Shown in pieces: positions 16,312-27,100 of a DNA stretch of 34,903 nt. Origin of the DNA: Catenibacterium mitsuoka_A (lineage in GTDB: Bacteria; Bacillota_I; Bacilli_A; Erysipelotrichales; Coprobacillaceae). A program made the translations under genes and the position numbers. The first letter of the stretch is position 1. Every line of letters begins with the position of its first letter. Below the pieces are notes generated by a model. It searched no databases. It saw only the letters and a list, made by a program, of their open reading frames with translations, and had not been told where the DNA came from. The DNA is taken from assembly GCF_964259225.1 (NCBI RefSeq), contig NZ_CAXVKN010000020.1; one strand, given 5' to 3'.

Positions 16312-16348
16312 TTGATAAATCAACTAACTGATTCATTATGCAAATCCT

Positions 16349-16373
16349 AGAACGGTTAACACCCGTTCTTTTT
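16349..16373 (+). terminator. Rho-independent terminator
   Basis: AGAACGG (16349-16355) pairs with CCGTTCT (16363-16369) around a 7-base loop, followed by a T-run. It separates the GH1 debris from the next transcript. Confidence 0.8.
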
Positions 16374-16453
16374 ACATTAACAATAAAAAATAAAAATATT
16401 TTATTAACCCCTCATAAAAGGCACTGTAGAACTCTAACTCAATACATTTCTTT

Positions 16454-16481
16454 TTGAAATAGACTACAATAGAACTATAGA
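16454..16481 (+). promoter_or_regulatory. Promoter for the membrane protein gene
   Basis: TTGAAA (16454-16459) and TATAGA (16476-16481) are 16 bases apart, about 35 bases upstream of the start codon. Confidence 0.6.
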
Positions 16482-16514
16482 AAGAAGATACATCTAGAAG
16501 GGAATATTACTCAT

Positions 16515-17318
16515 ATGAAAGAAAATCACAATAAAGATAACATACTATTTTATTTTGTATTATTCAGTTTCATTGTTTCAATAATATTAGGGCTTATAAT
16601 ACTTATTACAGATTTTATGAAAGGTCCAATACCTAATTATCTAAAGTATGGATTTAAGACTACAGAAGTCGCAAAAACATATCAAAAAGAATATGTACCA
16701 GAAATACAAGAATATATTCAAACAACTGATCTTCCAGATGTAACTATTAAGGTAGATCGTTGTTCATACACTGAATACAATAAAGCATATGGTGTACCTG
16801 TATATCAACTATACTTCACTTATTCAAGTCATACAGTTGATGATTATTATGACTTAGCTATTGAGTCTAAACGTGGTGCAAAAGACTTATTCTATAAGAT
16901 ACTAGAAGTAAACGGGAATAAGAATTATTATGAGAATGAATCTAAAATATTTTGGGATGGTGAACCTTTTGAATCAGAAGGAAGAATGGTGTTATTTCAA
17001 GAAGATGATAGATTTATAATGAAATTATCTGGTGACAAGCATAATTATGAAATAGAAAATCAACAGTATTATGATAAGCTCACTATTGATGGTGAATTAG
17101 TGTATGAACTAGATAAACCTGGACCAAGCACTTACACTCCATCAAAACCTAAGAAGGAATACAATAATTATGGATCAAGTGAATCATCTAGTAGTTATAA
17201 TGATGGCTATAATTCAGCAGTAGATGATGGTGATTATGATTATGATAGATACAATACTGATCCTTCTTATAGACAAGGTGTAGATGATGGGTTTGATGAA
17301 ATAGACGAAGATTATTAA
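16515..17318 (+). CDS. Membrane-anchored extracellular protein of unknown function
   Basis: 267 residues. One strongly hydrophobic segment near residues 10-33 (ILFYFVLFSFIVSIILGLII) acts as an N-terminal anchor or uncleaved signal, putting the rest outside. Residues 50-200 are a Tyr-rich soluble domain I do not recognise. The tail from about 205 is low-complexity and acidic, rich in Ser, Tyr, Asp and Gly (SSESSSSYNDGYNSAVDDGDYDYDRY in parts). It has its own promoter and is followed within 12 bases by the DUF6508 gene, so the two are cotranscribed. Confidence 0.8.
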   Translation: MKENHNKDNILFYFVLFSFIVSIILGLIILITDFMKGPIPNYLKYGFKTTEVAKTYQKEYVPEIQEYIQTTDLPDVTIKVDRCSYTEYNKAYGVPVYQLYFTYSSHTVDDYYDLAIESKRGAKDLFYKILEVNGNKNYYENESKIFWDGEPFESEGRMVLFQEDDRFIMKLSGDKHNYEIENQQYYDKLTIDGELVYELDKPGPSTYTPSKPKKEYNNYGSSESSSSYNDGYNSAVDDGDYDYDRYNTDPSYRQGVDDGFDEIDEDY

Positions 17319-17330
17319 GGGGTGATTTAT

Positions 17331-17741
17331 ATGTATGAAAATCTAACTAAATATTTAGACGAGTTCACAGGAACAGAATTTGGTACATGGATTGTTGATG
17401 ATAAGAGTGATGGAACTTTAGAACATCCACTTCAGTTCCCTTTTGTAAACTATTCAAGAGTTGTAGATCAGTTCATTCATGATGTCTATTCTTTTGTAGA
17501 TAGCCATGAAAAGATGGGATTACATAACTATATAAAAATCTTAGAAGATAATGGCATCAAATGGAGTTGGGAACCAATGGTTAAAGCAGAAGTAGATCAT
17601 TTAGATGCTCAATGTATTATTGCCTTAATTTTTGGTGCTATTCGTGCAGATAGATTTGGTGAGGGGACATTACTTGCATTCTTAAAAGATGGTTTTATTA
17701 CAAAATGGCTAAAAAGACTAAAAACATTGGACACAGATTAA
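17331..17741 (+). CDS. DUF6508-like protein
   Basis: 136 residues from the ATG at 17331, which has AAGGGG 8 bases upstream; an in-frame GTG at 17322 overlaps that site. Features include GTEFGTWIVDDKSDGTLEHPLQFPFVNYSRVV near the start and CIIALIFGAIRADRFGEGTLLAFLKDGFITKWL at the end, which fit the DUF6508 family. That family has no known function. It is probably cytoplasmic and is cotranscribed with the membrane protein just upstream. Confidence 0.75.
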   Translation: MYENLTKYLDEFTGTEFGTWIVDDKSDGTLEHPLQFPFVNYSRVVDQFIHDVYSFVDSHEKMGLHNYIKILEDNGIKWSWEPMVKAEVDHLDAQCIIALIFGAIRADRFGEGTLLAFLKDGFITKWLKRLKTLDTD

Positions 17742-17850
17742 ACATTCTACAATGATTTCTTTCTCAACCTAATAATAGATAAACTTATGTAAGAATCATC
17801 TATAAGTATAAAACAAGACAATTAATTAAAAAAATACTTGAATAAGTACA

Positions 17851-17879
17851 TTGTAAGTGCTATCATTTCACTGTATGAA
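17851..17879 (+). promoter_or_regulatory. Promoter with overlapping cre-like site before the GH20 gene
   Basis: TTGTAA (17851-17856) and TATGAA (17874-17879) are 17 bases apart. TGTAAGTGCTATCA (17852-17865) matches the CcpA cre consensus TGWAARCGYTWNCW at all but one position and covers the -35, so catabolite repression is likely. Confidence 0.5.
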
Positions 17880-17911
17880 AAACGTATAGGATTGTTACTA
17901 TTGAATTAGGC

Positions 17912-17960
17912 AAGACCAGAGTAAACCTTCTTTTTTAGAGGGGTACTTTGGTCTTTTTTT
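17912..17960 (+). terminator. Terminator or attenuator in the GH20 leader
   Basis: AAGACCAGAGTA (17912-17923) pairs with TACTTTGGTCTT (17944-17955) with one G-T pair, followed by a T-run, just upstream of the GH20 start and downstream of its likely promoter. It could therefore attenuate expression. No antiterminator partner was identified. Confidence 0.65.
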
Positions 17961-17995
17961 GTTGGTCCTATATAGAAAAGAAAGGAAAAGGGATA

Positions 17996-20900
17996 ATGAA
18001 CAAAAAACAAGGTGTTATTGGATTAGTTGCAACTGTCATGATTGCAAATGCTGCATTTGTTGATGTAAGACCAGTCTATGCTGTAGAAAACTTAAATCTT
18101 GCTAAAGGATGTACTGTTAATGCAAGTAGTTATGAAGTAGATTCTACATCACCAAGCAAAGCAGTAGATGGTGATATCAAGACTCGCTGGGGAACTGCAC
18201 AGAATAAGGCAGACAATGAATGGATTGAAATTAATCTAGGTGGAGAAAAGACAGTACGTCAGATTAATATCAATTTTGAAAGAACTGATGATGCACAGAA
18301 TATTCTAGGCTATAAGATTGAACTAGAAGAAAATGGACAATATAAAGAAGTATATAGAAAGACTACTAAGGCAAAACAGAATGAAATCATTCAGTTAGAT
18401 AAAGATCATCAAGCCACTAAAGTAAAGGTAACTGTACTTTCTGCAGATGGAGGTACAATCAATTGGAAGAATGTCGGAATCAATGAAATTGAAGTTTATA
18501 GTAAGATTGTAGAAAAAGCAGATGCAACGCCTAATAAAAACCATATGGCAAATGCTACAGTCACTGCATCAAGTAGTGAAGCTAATACACTCAGTCCAGA
18601 TAAAGTAAAAGATGGAAGCACAGAAAAAGCGAACCGCTGGGCAAGTGATTATGAAACTCCAACTACTAATATCTGGTTAAATACTAAATTTGCTGGATTG
18701 ACTCTCGTTAAGGAACTTAAGATTCATTTCTTTGAAAGAGATGTAGCACCAATGCCATCTAACGTAAAGAGCTTTGATATTAAATACAAAGATAAAGATG
18801 GTGTAGAAAAACTTGCAAAGAGCTTTACTAATACAAAGAAGGGTGATGGTTATAATAACGAAGTTGTTGTTAAGTTCGATGAACCTATTGAAGCAAAAGA
18901 ATTAAAGCTTTGTAACTTTGTTGCTGAAGCATCATCATGGAATAACGTAAGTATTGCTGAAATGGAAGTTTATTCTAATGAACAAACAGCACAGAAAGCA
19001 ACTCTTGACTCTGTTGTATCATCTATTGAATCTCAGAGTAAGACAATTGAAGCAGATGTCAATACATTAGATATGCCAGCTGTACCAGCAGGATTTACTG
19101 TAAGAATCAATGGTGCAGATCTTGAACAGATCATTGGTGCTGATGGTAAGATTGTTCATCCATTAGTTGATAAGAATGTAAAGGTCTCTTATGTAGTTAC
19201 AGAAACTGAAACAGGAAAAGAAAAGAAGACTGCAGATGTTGACTATGTTGTAAAAGGTATAAATGAACAGTCTGTAAATAAGAATACTAAACCTACTGTT
19301 ATTCCAGAAATCCAGGAATGGCATTCAAACTCAACAGAAAAGATTTCTGTTAACGCATTAAAAACAGTGACTTATACAGATGATAAGTTAAAAGCTGTTG
19401 TAGATGAATTTGTACGTGATTATAAAGATTTCACAGGTATTAACCTTACAGTGAAAAAAGGTGCTTCTCAGTCTAATGCATTTAACTTTGAATTAAAAGC
19501 ACCAGATACTCTTCTAGGTGATGAAGGATATACAATGGATATCCAGAAAGACCGTATCAATGTTGCTTCTGTTCATACAACAGGTAACATGTATGGTATG
19601 CAGACAATTCTTCAGATGTATAAAGAAGACAATGAAGGCTATAAGATTGGTAAAATGCGTGACTATCCTCGTTTCAAGACACGTGGATTTTTATTCGATG
19701 TAGCACGTAAACCAGTTTCATTAGATATGATGAAGGATGTTGCAAGAACAATGCGTTACTATAAGATGAATGACTTACAGACTCATTTATCTGATAACTA
19801 TATCTTCTTAGAACAGTATGGTAAAGGTGATAATGAAAATGAAGCATTTAAAGCCTATGAAGCATTCCGTCTAGAATCAGGATTATCTAACGATAAAGGT
19901 GAAACACCTACTGCAAAAGACTATTCTATTTCTAAGAAGGACTTCAGAGAATTCATCCAGGGTGAAAGAGCACTTGGTATGAATGTAGTACCTGAAATTG
20001 ATGTCCCTGCTCATGCAACTTCATTTACTAAAGTATGGCCAGAATTAATGGTTCAGAATAAAGTATCACCATTAAATGGAAATAGACCATTAATTGACCA
20101 TCTTGATGTCTCTAAGAAAGAAACAAAAGATAAGATCAAAGAAATCTTTGATGATTATACAAAAGGTGCTAATCCAGTATTTGATGGAAAAACAACTGTA
20201 CATATTGGTGCAGATGAATTCTTATCAAACTATACAGCATATCGTGGATTCGTTAATGATTTAGTTCCTCACCTAAAAGAAACAAATACAGTACGTATGT
20301 GGGGTGGTTTAACTTGGATCAAAGATAATCCAGTGACTCAGATTAAGAGAGAAGCTATTGATAATGTAGAAATGAACCTTTGGTCAGCTGACTGGGCAGA
20401 TGGTATTGAAATGTATGATATGGGCTATAAGCTTATTAATACAATTGATGACTTTGGTTACATGGTTCCAAATGGAAACAAAGGACGTGCTAATGCTTAT
20501 GGAGATTTATTAAACGTAAATAGAATCTTCAATCAGTTTGAAGCAAATAAAGTAAGAGTTAGAGGTGGTTCTTATAAGTATGTTCCTGCTGGTGATGATC
20601 AGATGTTAGGTGCTGCATTCGCATTATGGAGTGATAACATCGATAAGAGTGCATCAGGTTTAAGTGAATCTGATCTATACTGGCGTTTCTTTGATGCATT
20701 ACCATTCTATGCAGAAAAGACATGGGCTGCGACTGGTAAGGAAAAAGGTAGTGCTGATGCACTTGCTAAAGTGGCTCAGGATAAGGGAACAGGACCTAAT
20801 ACAAACCCTTATTACAAAGAAAATAAAAAGGGTGAAAACTATGAAAGCTATGATTTCAATAACGGTTTAAAGGATAGTTCTGAAAACAAACGTGACCTTA

Positions 20901-23071
20901 AAGAAGGAAAGAATACTGAAATCAAGGATAATGCATTAGTATTAAAAGATGGTGTAAGTTATGTTACTTCTCCAATTAAAGAACTTGGTAATGGTAATAA
21001 ACTATCATTTGATATTAAACTAAACAAACCAGCTAAACCAGGAGATATCCTATTTGAATCAGATGCTGACTATGGAACACATGATATCAGAATCATGGAA
21101 GATGGTAAGTTAGGATTCACAAGAGAACTTTATAACTATTACTTTGATTATGAATTACCAGTAGGTAAGACAATTAATATTTCTATTACTACAGCTCAGC
21201 AGAAGACAAGTCTATATGTTAATGGTGAATATGTATGTGATGCAAAAGGTAAGTTTATTCACAATGATATGGTGAAGAAAGACAATATCACTCATTCAAC
21301 ATTTGCCTTACCATTAGAAAGAATTGGTTCTAAGACAGAAACAGTTTCTGCAGTAATTGATAACGTAGTAGTAACTGAAAAAGCACCAGAAGTAGATCTT
21401 TATAATAAAGCTTCTTGGACTGGTAAAGCTGAATCAGAAACACCAACAGCTCACGGTGGTCAGAATGAAGGTATTATCGGTATGGCATTTGACAACAAAC
21501 CTTCTACAATCTGGCATTCAGACTGGTCACAAGCTACAAAAGATAAGGTTCCAACAACATCTGGTGCTCCAGGTACAGGTAAGGGTGCTGATGGAAGTAT
21601 TTGGACAGAAATTTCATTTGATAAAGCTTATGAAATCAATCAGGTATCATTCACACCACGTCAGGATTCTAACAGTGGTCAGGTGACTAAAGCTTCACTT
21701 TATATCCAGACTGAAAAGAATGGTGAATGGGTAGAAGTTGCGAAAGATCAGACATTTGATGCTAACAAGTCAGAAAAAACATTTACTTTTGATACACAGA
21801 ATGTATATGGATTCAAGTTTGTCGCTTCTCAGTCAAATGATGGCTGGGTAGCTATCTCTGAATTCAATATTGCGAATAAAGATGTCACTAATAACACTTA
21901 TACTGTTTATGTAGAAGCAGAAAAAGGTGGTAAAGTAAGTGGTGGTCAGGAAGTTAAAGCAGGTAAATCTGTGACTGTTACTGCAACACCTAATAGAGGT
22001 TATGTATTTAAGGGATGGTATCGTCCTAATGGTGAAAAAGTATCTGATAAAGCAGAATACACATTCAAGGTTAATGGTAATACAGCTTTAATTGCGAAGT
22101 TTGAAAAGTCTTCTGAAGCAGATGTAAAGATTAAAGATGTTCAGAAGCTAGATGATCTCACTGTAGTAAAAGGTACAACACTAGATGCATTAAATTTACC
22201 AAACAAAGTATCTATTACATTAGAAAATAATGAAACAGAAGAAGTAGACGTAACATGGAATAAAGCATCTTATAAGGCTAATGAATGTGGTACATATGTA
22301 TTAGAAGGTACTCTTACATTACCAGAAGGCGTTGTAAACCCAGATGGCTTAAAAGTAATTGTAAAAGTAACTGTTGAAAATAAGAAGTATACAGTTGTAG
22401 TAGATAGTGATCAGAACATGGGTACTGTCTCTATGGATAAAGAAGATGGTATTTATGAAGAAGGTTCAAATGTGACTGTAACAGCTAAGGCAAATAAAGG
22501 TTATGAATTTGTGAACTGGACTGATGAAAATGGAAGAGAAGTAAGTACTTCTAACCCATATACATTTGAAGCAACTACAAACACTACTCTAAAAGCAAAC
22601 TTCAAGAAGGTTAAAGTTACTCCAGCTAAACCATCATCACAGGATATCCTAGATGATTTACTTGCAGGTAATAAAGTACAGTCAGTTGTTGCTAAGGGAC
22701 AGACACAGTTTGTACTTCCTGAAGTACCAGAAGGCTATAGTATTACTATTACTAAGGTAAGTCCTGAAGGTATTATCTCATTAGATGGTAAAGTAACTAC
22801 TCCTAAGAAGGATGCAGATGTCATCGTTACTATTACTGTAACTGATGCAGAAGGAAAGACTGCAAGTCATGACTTTACTGTAAAAGTAATTGGACTTAAT
22901 GAAGTAGATAAGGAAACTCCAAAAGATCCTGAAACAGGAAAAGACACACCTAAAGATCCTACTCAGGATAAGAAACCAGCTAAGACAGGTGATGCAACAT
23001 CAATTGCAAGCTGGATCTCTATGATGACAGTAGCAGGTGCTATGTTACTTAAGAGAAAGAAAAGATCATAA
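17996..23071 (+). CDS. Cell-wall-anchored multidomain GH20 beta-N-acetylhexosaminidase
   Basis: 1691 residues from the ATG at 17996 (AAAGGAAAAGGG upstream). A signal peptide ends near VYA-29. Two F5/8-type carbohydrate-binding domains follow (about 33-172 and 183-330). Then come a GH20b-like domain and the GH20 catalytic barrel from about 557 (YPRFKTRGFLFDVARKPV), with the catalytic pair in HIGAD740-E741-F and substrate-binding segments MWGGLTW and MNLWSADWADG. Next are a LamG-like domain (about 950-1130), a third F5/8 domain (1135-1300), two InlB-type repeats (1301-1370, 1463-1539) around a Big/Ig-like domain, and a spacer. The C-terminus has a sorting signal PAKTGD (1661), a hydrophobic segment and KRKKRS. 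It removes terminal GlcNAc/GalNAc from host or dietary glycans at the cell surface. Confidence 0.95.
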   Translation: MNKKQGVIGLVATVMIANAAFVDVRPVYAVENLNLAKGCTVNASSYEVDSTSPSKAVDGDIKTRWGTAQNKADNEWIEINLGGEKTVRQININFERTDDAQNILGYKIELEENGQYKEVYRKTTKAKQNEIIQLDKDHQATKVKVTVLSADGGTINWKNVGINEIEVYSKIVEKADATPNKNHMANATVTASSSEANTLSPDKVKDGSTEKANRWASDYETPTTNIWLNTKFAGLTLVKELKIHFFERDVAPMPSNVKSFDIKYKDKDGVEKLAKSFTNTKKGDGYNNEVVVKFDEPIEAKELKLCNFVAEASSWNNVSIAEMEVYSNEQTAQKATLDSVVSSIESQSKTIEADVNTLDMPAVPAGFTVRINGADLEQIIGADGKIVHPLVDKNVKVSYVVTETETGKEKKTADVDYVVKGINEQSVNKNTKPTVIPEIQEWHSNSTEKISVNALKTVTYTDDKLKAVVDEFVRDYKDFTGINLTVKKGASQSNAFNFELKAPDTLLGDEGYTMDIQKDRINVASVHTTGNMYGMQTILQMYKEDNEGYKIGKMRDYPRFKTRGFLFDVARKPVSLDMMKDVARTMRYYKMNDLQTHLSDNYIFLEQYGKGDNENEAFKAYEAFRLESGLSNDKGETPTAKDYSISKKDFREFIQGERALGMNVVPEIDVPAHATSFTKVWPELMVQNKVSPLNGNRPLIDHLDVSKKETKDKIKEIFDDYTKGANPVFDGKTTVHIGADEFLSNYTAYRGFVNDLVPHLKETNTVRMWGGLTWIKDNPVTQIKREAIDNVEMNLWSADWADGIEMYDMGYKLINTIDDFGYMVPNGNKGRANAYGDLLNVNRIFNQFEANKVRVRGGSYKYVPAGDDQMLGAAFALWSDNIDKSASGLSESDLYWRFFDALPFYAEKTWAATGKEKGSADALAKVAQDKGTGPNTNPYYKENKKGENYESYDFNNGLKDSSENKRDLKEGKNTEIKDNALVLKDGVSYVTSPIKELGNGNKLSFDIKLNKPAKPGDILFESDADYGTHDIRIMEDGKLGFTRELYNYYFDYELPVGKTINISITTAQQKTSLYVNGEYVCDAKGKFIHNDMVKKDNITHSTFALPLERIGSKTETVSAVIDNVVVTEKAPEVDLYNKASWTGKAESETPTAHGGQNEGIIGMAFDNKPSTIWHSDWSQATKDKVPTTSGAPGTGKGADGSIWTEISFDKAYEINQVSFTPRQDSNSGQVTKASLYIQTEKNGEWVEVAKDQTFDANKSEKTFTFDTQNVYGFKFVASQSNDGWVAISEFNIANKDVTNNTYTVYVEAEKGGKVSGGQEVKAGKSVTVTATPNRGYVFKGWYRPNGEKVSDKAEYTFKVNGNTALIAKFEKSSEADVKIKDVQKLDDLTVVKGTTLDALNLPNKVSITLENNETEEVDVTWNKASYKANECGTYVLEGTLTLPEGVVNPDGLKVIVKVTVENKKYTVVVDSDQNMGTVSMDKEDGIYEEGSNVTVTAKANKGYEFVNWTDENGREVSTSNPYTFEATTNTTLKANFKKVKVTPAKPSSQDILDDLLAGNKVQSVVAKGQTQFVLPEVPEGYSITITKVSPEGIISLDGKVTTPKKDADVIVTITVTDAEGKTASHDFTVKVIGLNEVDKETPKDPETGKDTPKDPTQDKKPAKTGDATSIASWISMMTVAGAMLLKRKKRS

Positions 23072-23086
23072 TACTTAATTGGTCTG

Positions 23087-23113
23087 AGAGATAGCGAAAG
23101 CTATCTCTTTTTT
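23087..23113 (+). terminator. Terminator of the GH20 gene
   Basis: AGAGATAGC and GCTATCTCT form a 9-bp stem closed by a GAAA tetraloop and followed by a T6 run. Confidence 0.95.
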
Positions 23114-23122
23114 GAGTTCTAA

Positions 23123-23181
23123 GACAAAGAAAAAACCCACGATATAAATCGTGAGTTTTCTTCCGCACCGAGTGCCATTGA
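23123..23181. repeat. Dispersed hairpin element, copy 2
   Basis: The same element as at 15523-15579: an A-rich start, ACCCACGAT pairing with ATCGTGAGT, then the small GCAC-CGA-GTGC hairpin. The last 33 bases are identical to copy 1, while the left arm has drifted. Here it lies downstream of a complete terminator, so it is not needed for GH20 termination. Confidence 0.8.
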
Positions 23182-23190
23182 TGTATATGA

Positions 23191-23349
23191 TTGTATGCTA
23201 GATTAAGTAGAAAATCAATAGAATATTTACGATTAAAAAGTGAAGTAACACCTATATGGTCTGAGAGATATCTAAATAACAAGGCAGTACAGTTCATAAG
23301 AATACCTTTAAATCGTAATTCGTTTTATGTTTTTAAACGTTACATTTAA
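23191..23349 (+). pseudogene. Possible 3' remnant of an unidentified gene
   Basis: An open frame of 52 codons without ATG or ribosome site encodes a protein-like stretch (SEVTPIWSERYLNNKAVQF, RIPLNRNSFYVFKRYI) ending in TAA. It starts right after the repeat element and is not part of any intact gene. It could be the tail of a deleted gene, or chance. The remaining gap to 23437 holds only the promoter region of the next operon (TAAAAT at 23407-23412). Confidence 0.3.
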
Positions 23350-23437
23350 GTACCTAATATTCGCTGTTGTCAGACGTTAACTAAAATTTTTATTTTAAAA
23401 AAAAGATAAAATAGTATTAGAGAGGGAGGCGCTCATT

Positions 23438-24178
23438 ATGATTGAACAACAGAATAAACTTATTGATGCATTGTATGAAAAAAGTGTTATTTCACATAGT
23501 AGGAAACACTCAGAAATAATAGAGAGAACACTAGATTCTAAGATTATAGTCATAGTTGATTTTGAAAACTATCAAGCTATTCCTACAGACTTATTACATA
23601 AAGAGTATATCTATTACTTGTTCAGTGGTTATTACACCACAAAACCAGCACAAGAATATAAGGATATGCTGGAAGGTTATGATATCAATATCGTAGAGAC
23701 TAAGAGTGTAGGAACAAACTTTGGGGATAATAGAATCTCTATGTATATTGGTTATATGTTTGGTAAGTATAATCCTAGGTTAATCATACTGGTATCTAAT
23801 GACATTGATTATTATGAGATGGTGAGAGATTTAAAGGCTCATGGATATCCGATAATATTCAGGAAAATCTCAATAACTAGTAAAGAATTATTAAGAAGAC
23901 AAACAGATTACTTATTTGATAAACCAATGACTAAACCCACTGCTGTTAAGAAAGAACCAGTAAAGGATGATATGTCTGTAATGATGGAGAAGCTTGTTGA
24001 GTTGAATAATGGAAATAATATTATAGGAGCATCAAAAATTAGATTTTACTTGAGATCGAATTTGGAACTATCAGAAAGTGAAGTTAAGGAAACGTTGAAT
24101 ATAATAAAATCACAATGTGAATTAACAGAAGTAAAAGGAGCAGAAGAATTCTATAAGTTAGAGGGTAAAAATTTATGA
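23438..24178 (+). CDS. NYN-domain (PIN-like) nuclease with C-terminal winged-helix-like tail
   Basis: 246 residues; GGGAGG lies upstream of the ATG. The NYN fold shows its acidic sites: VIVD41-FEN44, the NFGD97-NR segment, and LVSND122-IDYYEMVRDLKAHGYPIIF, close to LabA/NYN nucleases that act on RNA. After a linker (165-185) a small helical domain (about 188-243, GASKIRFYLRSNLELSESEVKETL and FYKLEG) resembles the winged helix of LOTUS/OST-HTH type that often accompanies NYN domains. The stop overlaps the start of the helicase gene by 4 bases (ATGA), so the proteins are made together and probably form a complex. It is first in the three-gene operon. Confidence 0.82.
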   Translation: MIEQQNKLIDALYEKSVISHSRKHSEIIERTLDSKIIVIVDFENYQAIPTDLLHKEYIYYLFSGYYTTKPAQEYKDMLEGYDINIVETKSVGTNFGDNRISMYIGYMFGKYNPRLIILVSNDIDYYEMVRDLKAHGYPIIFRKISITSKELLRRQTDYLFDKPMTKPTAVKKEPVKDDMSVMMEKLVELNNGNNIIGASKIRFYLRSNLELSESEVKETLNIIKSQCELTEVKGAEEFYKLEGKNL

Positions 24179-27100
24179 AAGAACTATTAGAAAAAATATT
24201 CGAACAAAGAAGTAATGGATTGTATTTTGTGAATACTCCAACAGGTTCTGCAAAATCTTATAGTGCAGTACAGTTGATGAAAAATAATTACAGGAAGTTT
24301 GATAAACACTTTATATTTATCACAAATAATTTGAATAACTTACCAATGGATGATTTAAAAAATGCATTAGGTGAAGATGAATATAAAACAAATGTATTAC
24401 GTGTAGAAAGTGTTGTGGATAATATTGTGCATCATTTTTATGAAGCTCATATTCCAGATGAATTTCAAGATTTAGATTCATACAGAAACTTAAAGAGAAG
24501 TTTAGACATTTATAAACATTTCCAAAAGGAATTTAAGAATAGGAATGTCACATTGGAAATGCTTCAAAAATCTCAAGAAGATCTAGTATCAGCTGATACT
24601 AAGTTTAGAAAAGAAGTAAGAAATAAACTAATGACTGCTGAATTTAAAAAGAAGAATGTAGATGATAGAAAGAAAGATATGAAGGCACTTCATTCGTGGC
24701 TTAGTGTTCTATATCCTGCTATGTTTATTGAGGACTATAAGATTATTTGTATGTCTGTAAAGCGTTTCTTTACTTCAATTGATCCTATTTATAAGAAAAA
24801 GTATAAATTCTCTGAATCTGAAATTATTAATGACAGTATTCTTTTTATTGATGAAGTAGATGCAACTAAGAATGAAATTAACGATATTATTATAGAAAGT
24901 AGTTTAAGCTCAACTGTTGATTTGATTCCTATGGTTTATCGCATTACAAGTCCATTTATTCACTGGGAGGATAATACACCTAAAGATGTAAAGGATTTAG
25001 TACCTGAAAATGATTCGCAGTTAAAAGATATAAGAAAAAAAGCTTTAAAGATACGAAACAAATATCATGATGAGCTGCCTTATTATTGCCCAGGAATTAA
25101 AAACCGTAATTTCTTGATGAGTGATTCAACATTCCACGCAAGCTTTGATGGTTTATCTAAGAAAAGAGCTTATGCCTATTATGATGAGGAGCATAATAGA
25201 ATGACCATCAAAATCTTTGATAGCGAAGAGAGAAAAAAAGAATTACCTAAAATAAGTAGTGAAGTGTATAGCTTATTCTCTATTATTGGTGAGATGAGTA
25301 ATTTTTTGGTTTCTGTAAAGAGATATATTAAGAAACTCGGTTCAGCTCATAAAAACGATAAGAATCTAAAAGCAGAGGAAGATGATCTAATTAATGATGA
25401 AGAGGCAGTACGATCTATTTATCATTTATTCAAATTATCTGATCCCGATATATCATATATTGATAATGATATTAATATTCAGCCTGTAATGAAGGTGAGT
25501 AAAACAAAGAATGAATTTAAGAAAACGAATAATTATTATAATAGAGGTATTCGTTCTTTTGAATTTACTAATAAGAAGGATAGTGGCTTTAATACAACTT
25601 TCCATTATATGCATCTTATTAAAAGTGCTGAATGTATATTAGCTATGTTAGCTAAAAAAGCCACTGTTATTGGATTAAGTGCAACATGTAATATTGATTC
25701 TGTATTGTCAAACCATTCACTCAAGTATCTTAAAGAAACTCTAGAAGATGATTTTCATATTATTGAAGAAGAGGATCACCAAAGAATTCAAGATACATAT
25801 TCTTTATTGAATGAGAAATATGAAACGGGAGAAATTCAAGTAAAGGTAGAAGAGATAGATTATCATAATGAAAATTTAAAAGAAGCTATTAGATTAGTAT
25901 TTTCTGATTCTAAACATCAAAATGAAGTCTATAAGATTCTCACTCAGGATATGGAGGCAGATAAGAAGGGTTATTATGCTAAAAGATATTTGATGGTAGC
26001 ACAAGCTTATAGATACTTTGTATCACATAAAGATATTCATTCATTCTTATGTTTAAATAATGCTTTACCAAAAGAAACAGGTAACCTTAGATTGTTAAAA
26101 CTTAAGGAACTATTTCGTTTGGTAAATATTGAGTGTGGTGTTGATGAAAATAAAAAGAATTATATCGTATTAAAGAGTGGTGCAACATTTGATGAGGATA
26201 AAGAGAAGATATTGAAATCTCTAAAAGAGGGTAAAAAGATTTTTGTGATTTCTGCATATGCTACTATAGGTGCAGGACAAAACATGGCATATGACTTACC
26301 TAAAGGCTTGGATACGATTAACTTAACTGATTTCGCAAATAAAAAAGATGGAAGAAATAAGAAAAAGGATTTCGATGGAATCTTCTTAGGAGATATCACG
26401 AACGTAATCACCAATCTCTATGATACTGAATCTGGATTTAAAGAAGAGGATTTACTCCATTACTTAATTGAAGTGGAGAATTTATATGAGAATAATGAAA
26501 TTGATCATCGTACCTTAAGTAAATGTATCTCTGCAGGCTATGAGAAATTAAAGAATCCAAAAGAGAAAGGATTTAATACAGAACTTAAAGGCTGTAGAAG
26601 TATACGTCTCTTTAAAACAAAACAGATTATTCAAGCAGTAGGACGTTTATCTCGTTCATTTAATAAGAATAAAGTCATTCATATTCTAGTTACGAGAGAT
26701 ATCGTGAATAGTTTTGATACATCAATACTAGAAACTGAAATACTTTCACCAGAAACAATAAAACTCGCAGAATATGCTAAAGAAAGACAAGAAGATGTTC
26801 CTGTATATGATTATGTTGAGAATGAAGCCAGTCATATTTCTAGTTCTGGTAAGTTCTATATATATGAATTACTATCAGGAGATTGGACATCACAACAAAT
26901 ACAACGCTATAAGAGATTGGGTGAAACATGTTTAAAGCATCCTACTATTTCTAACAAGGATGATGAAATAGTTAAGGAATACTATATTCATTCATCTGAA
27001 CCGATGAATAAATACTATTTCGTTGGTGAACATGATTTTGAATATACAGATGTTTATTTTAACGAATCTAAAGAGGAAGTTATAGTCAGACTACAGAATA

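Noticed and set aside
16316..16348. tRNA or other stable RNA genes anywhere in the window
   Set aside because: No cloverleaf or rRNA-like stretch was found on either strand by eye; the gaps are AT-rich leaders, terminators and IS debris.
20559..20762. Open frames opposite or inside the GH20 gene
   Set aside because: They are shadow frames of a clearly coding gene, without ribosome sites or protein-like composition.
23049..23297. Leftward 82-codon frame across the GH20 terminator
   Set aside because: It reads through a strong hairpin and the repeat element and has no recognisable domain or good start site.
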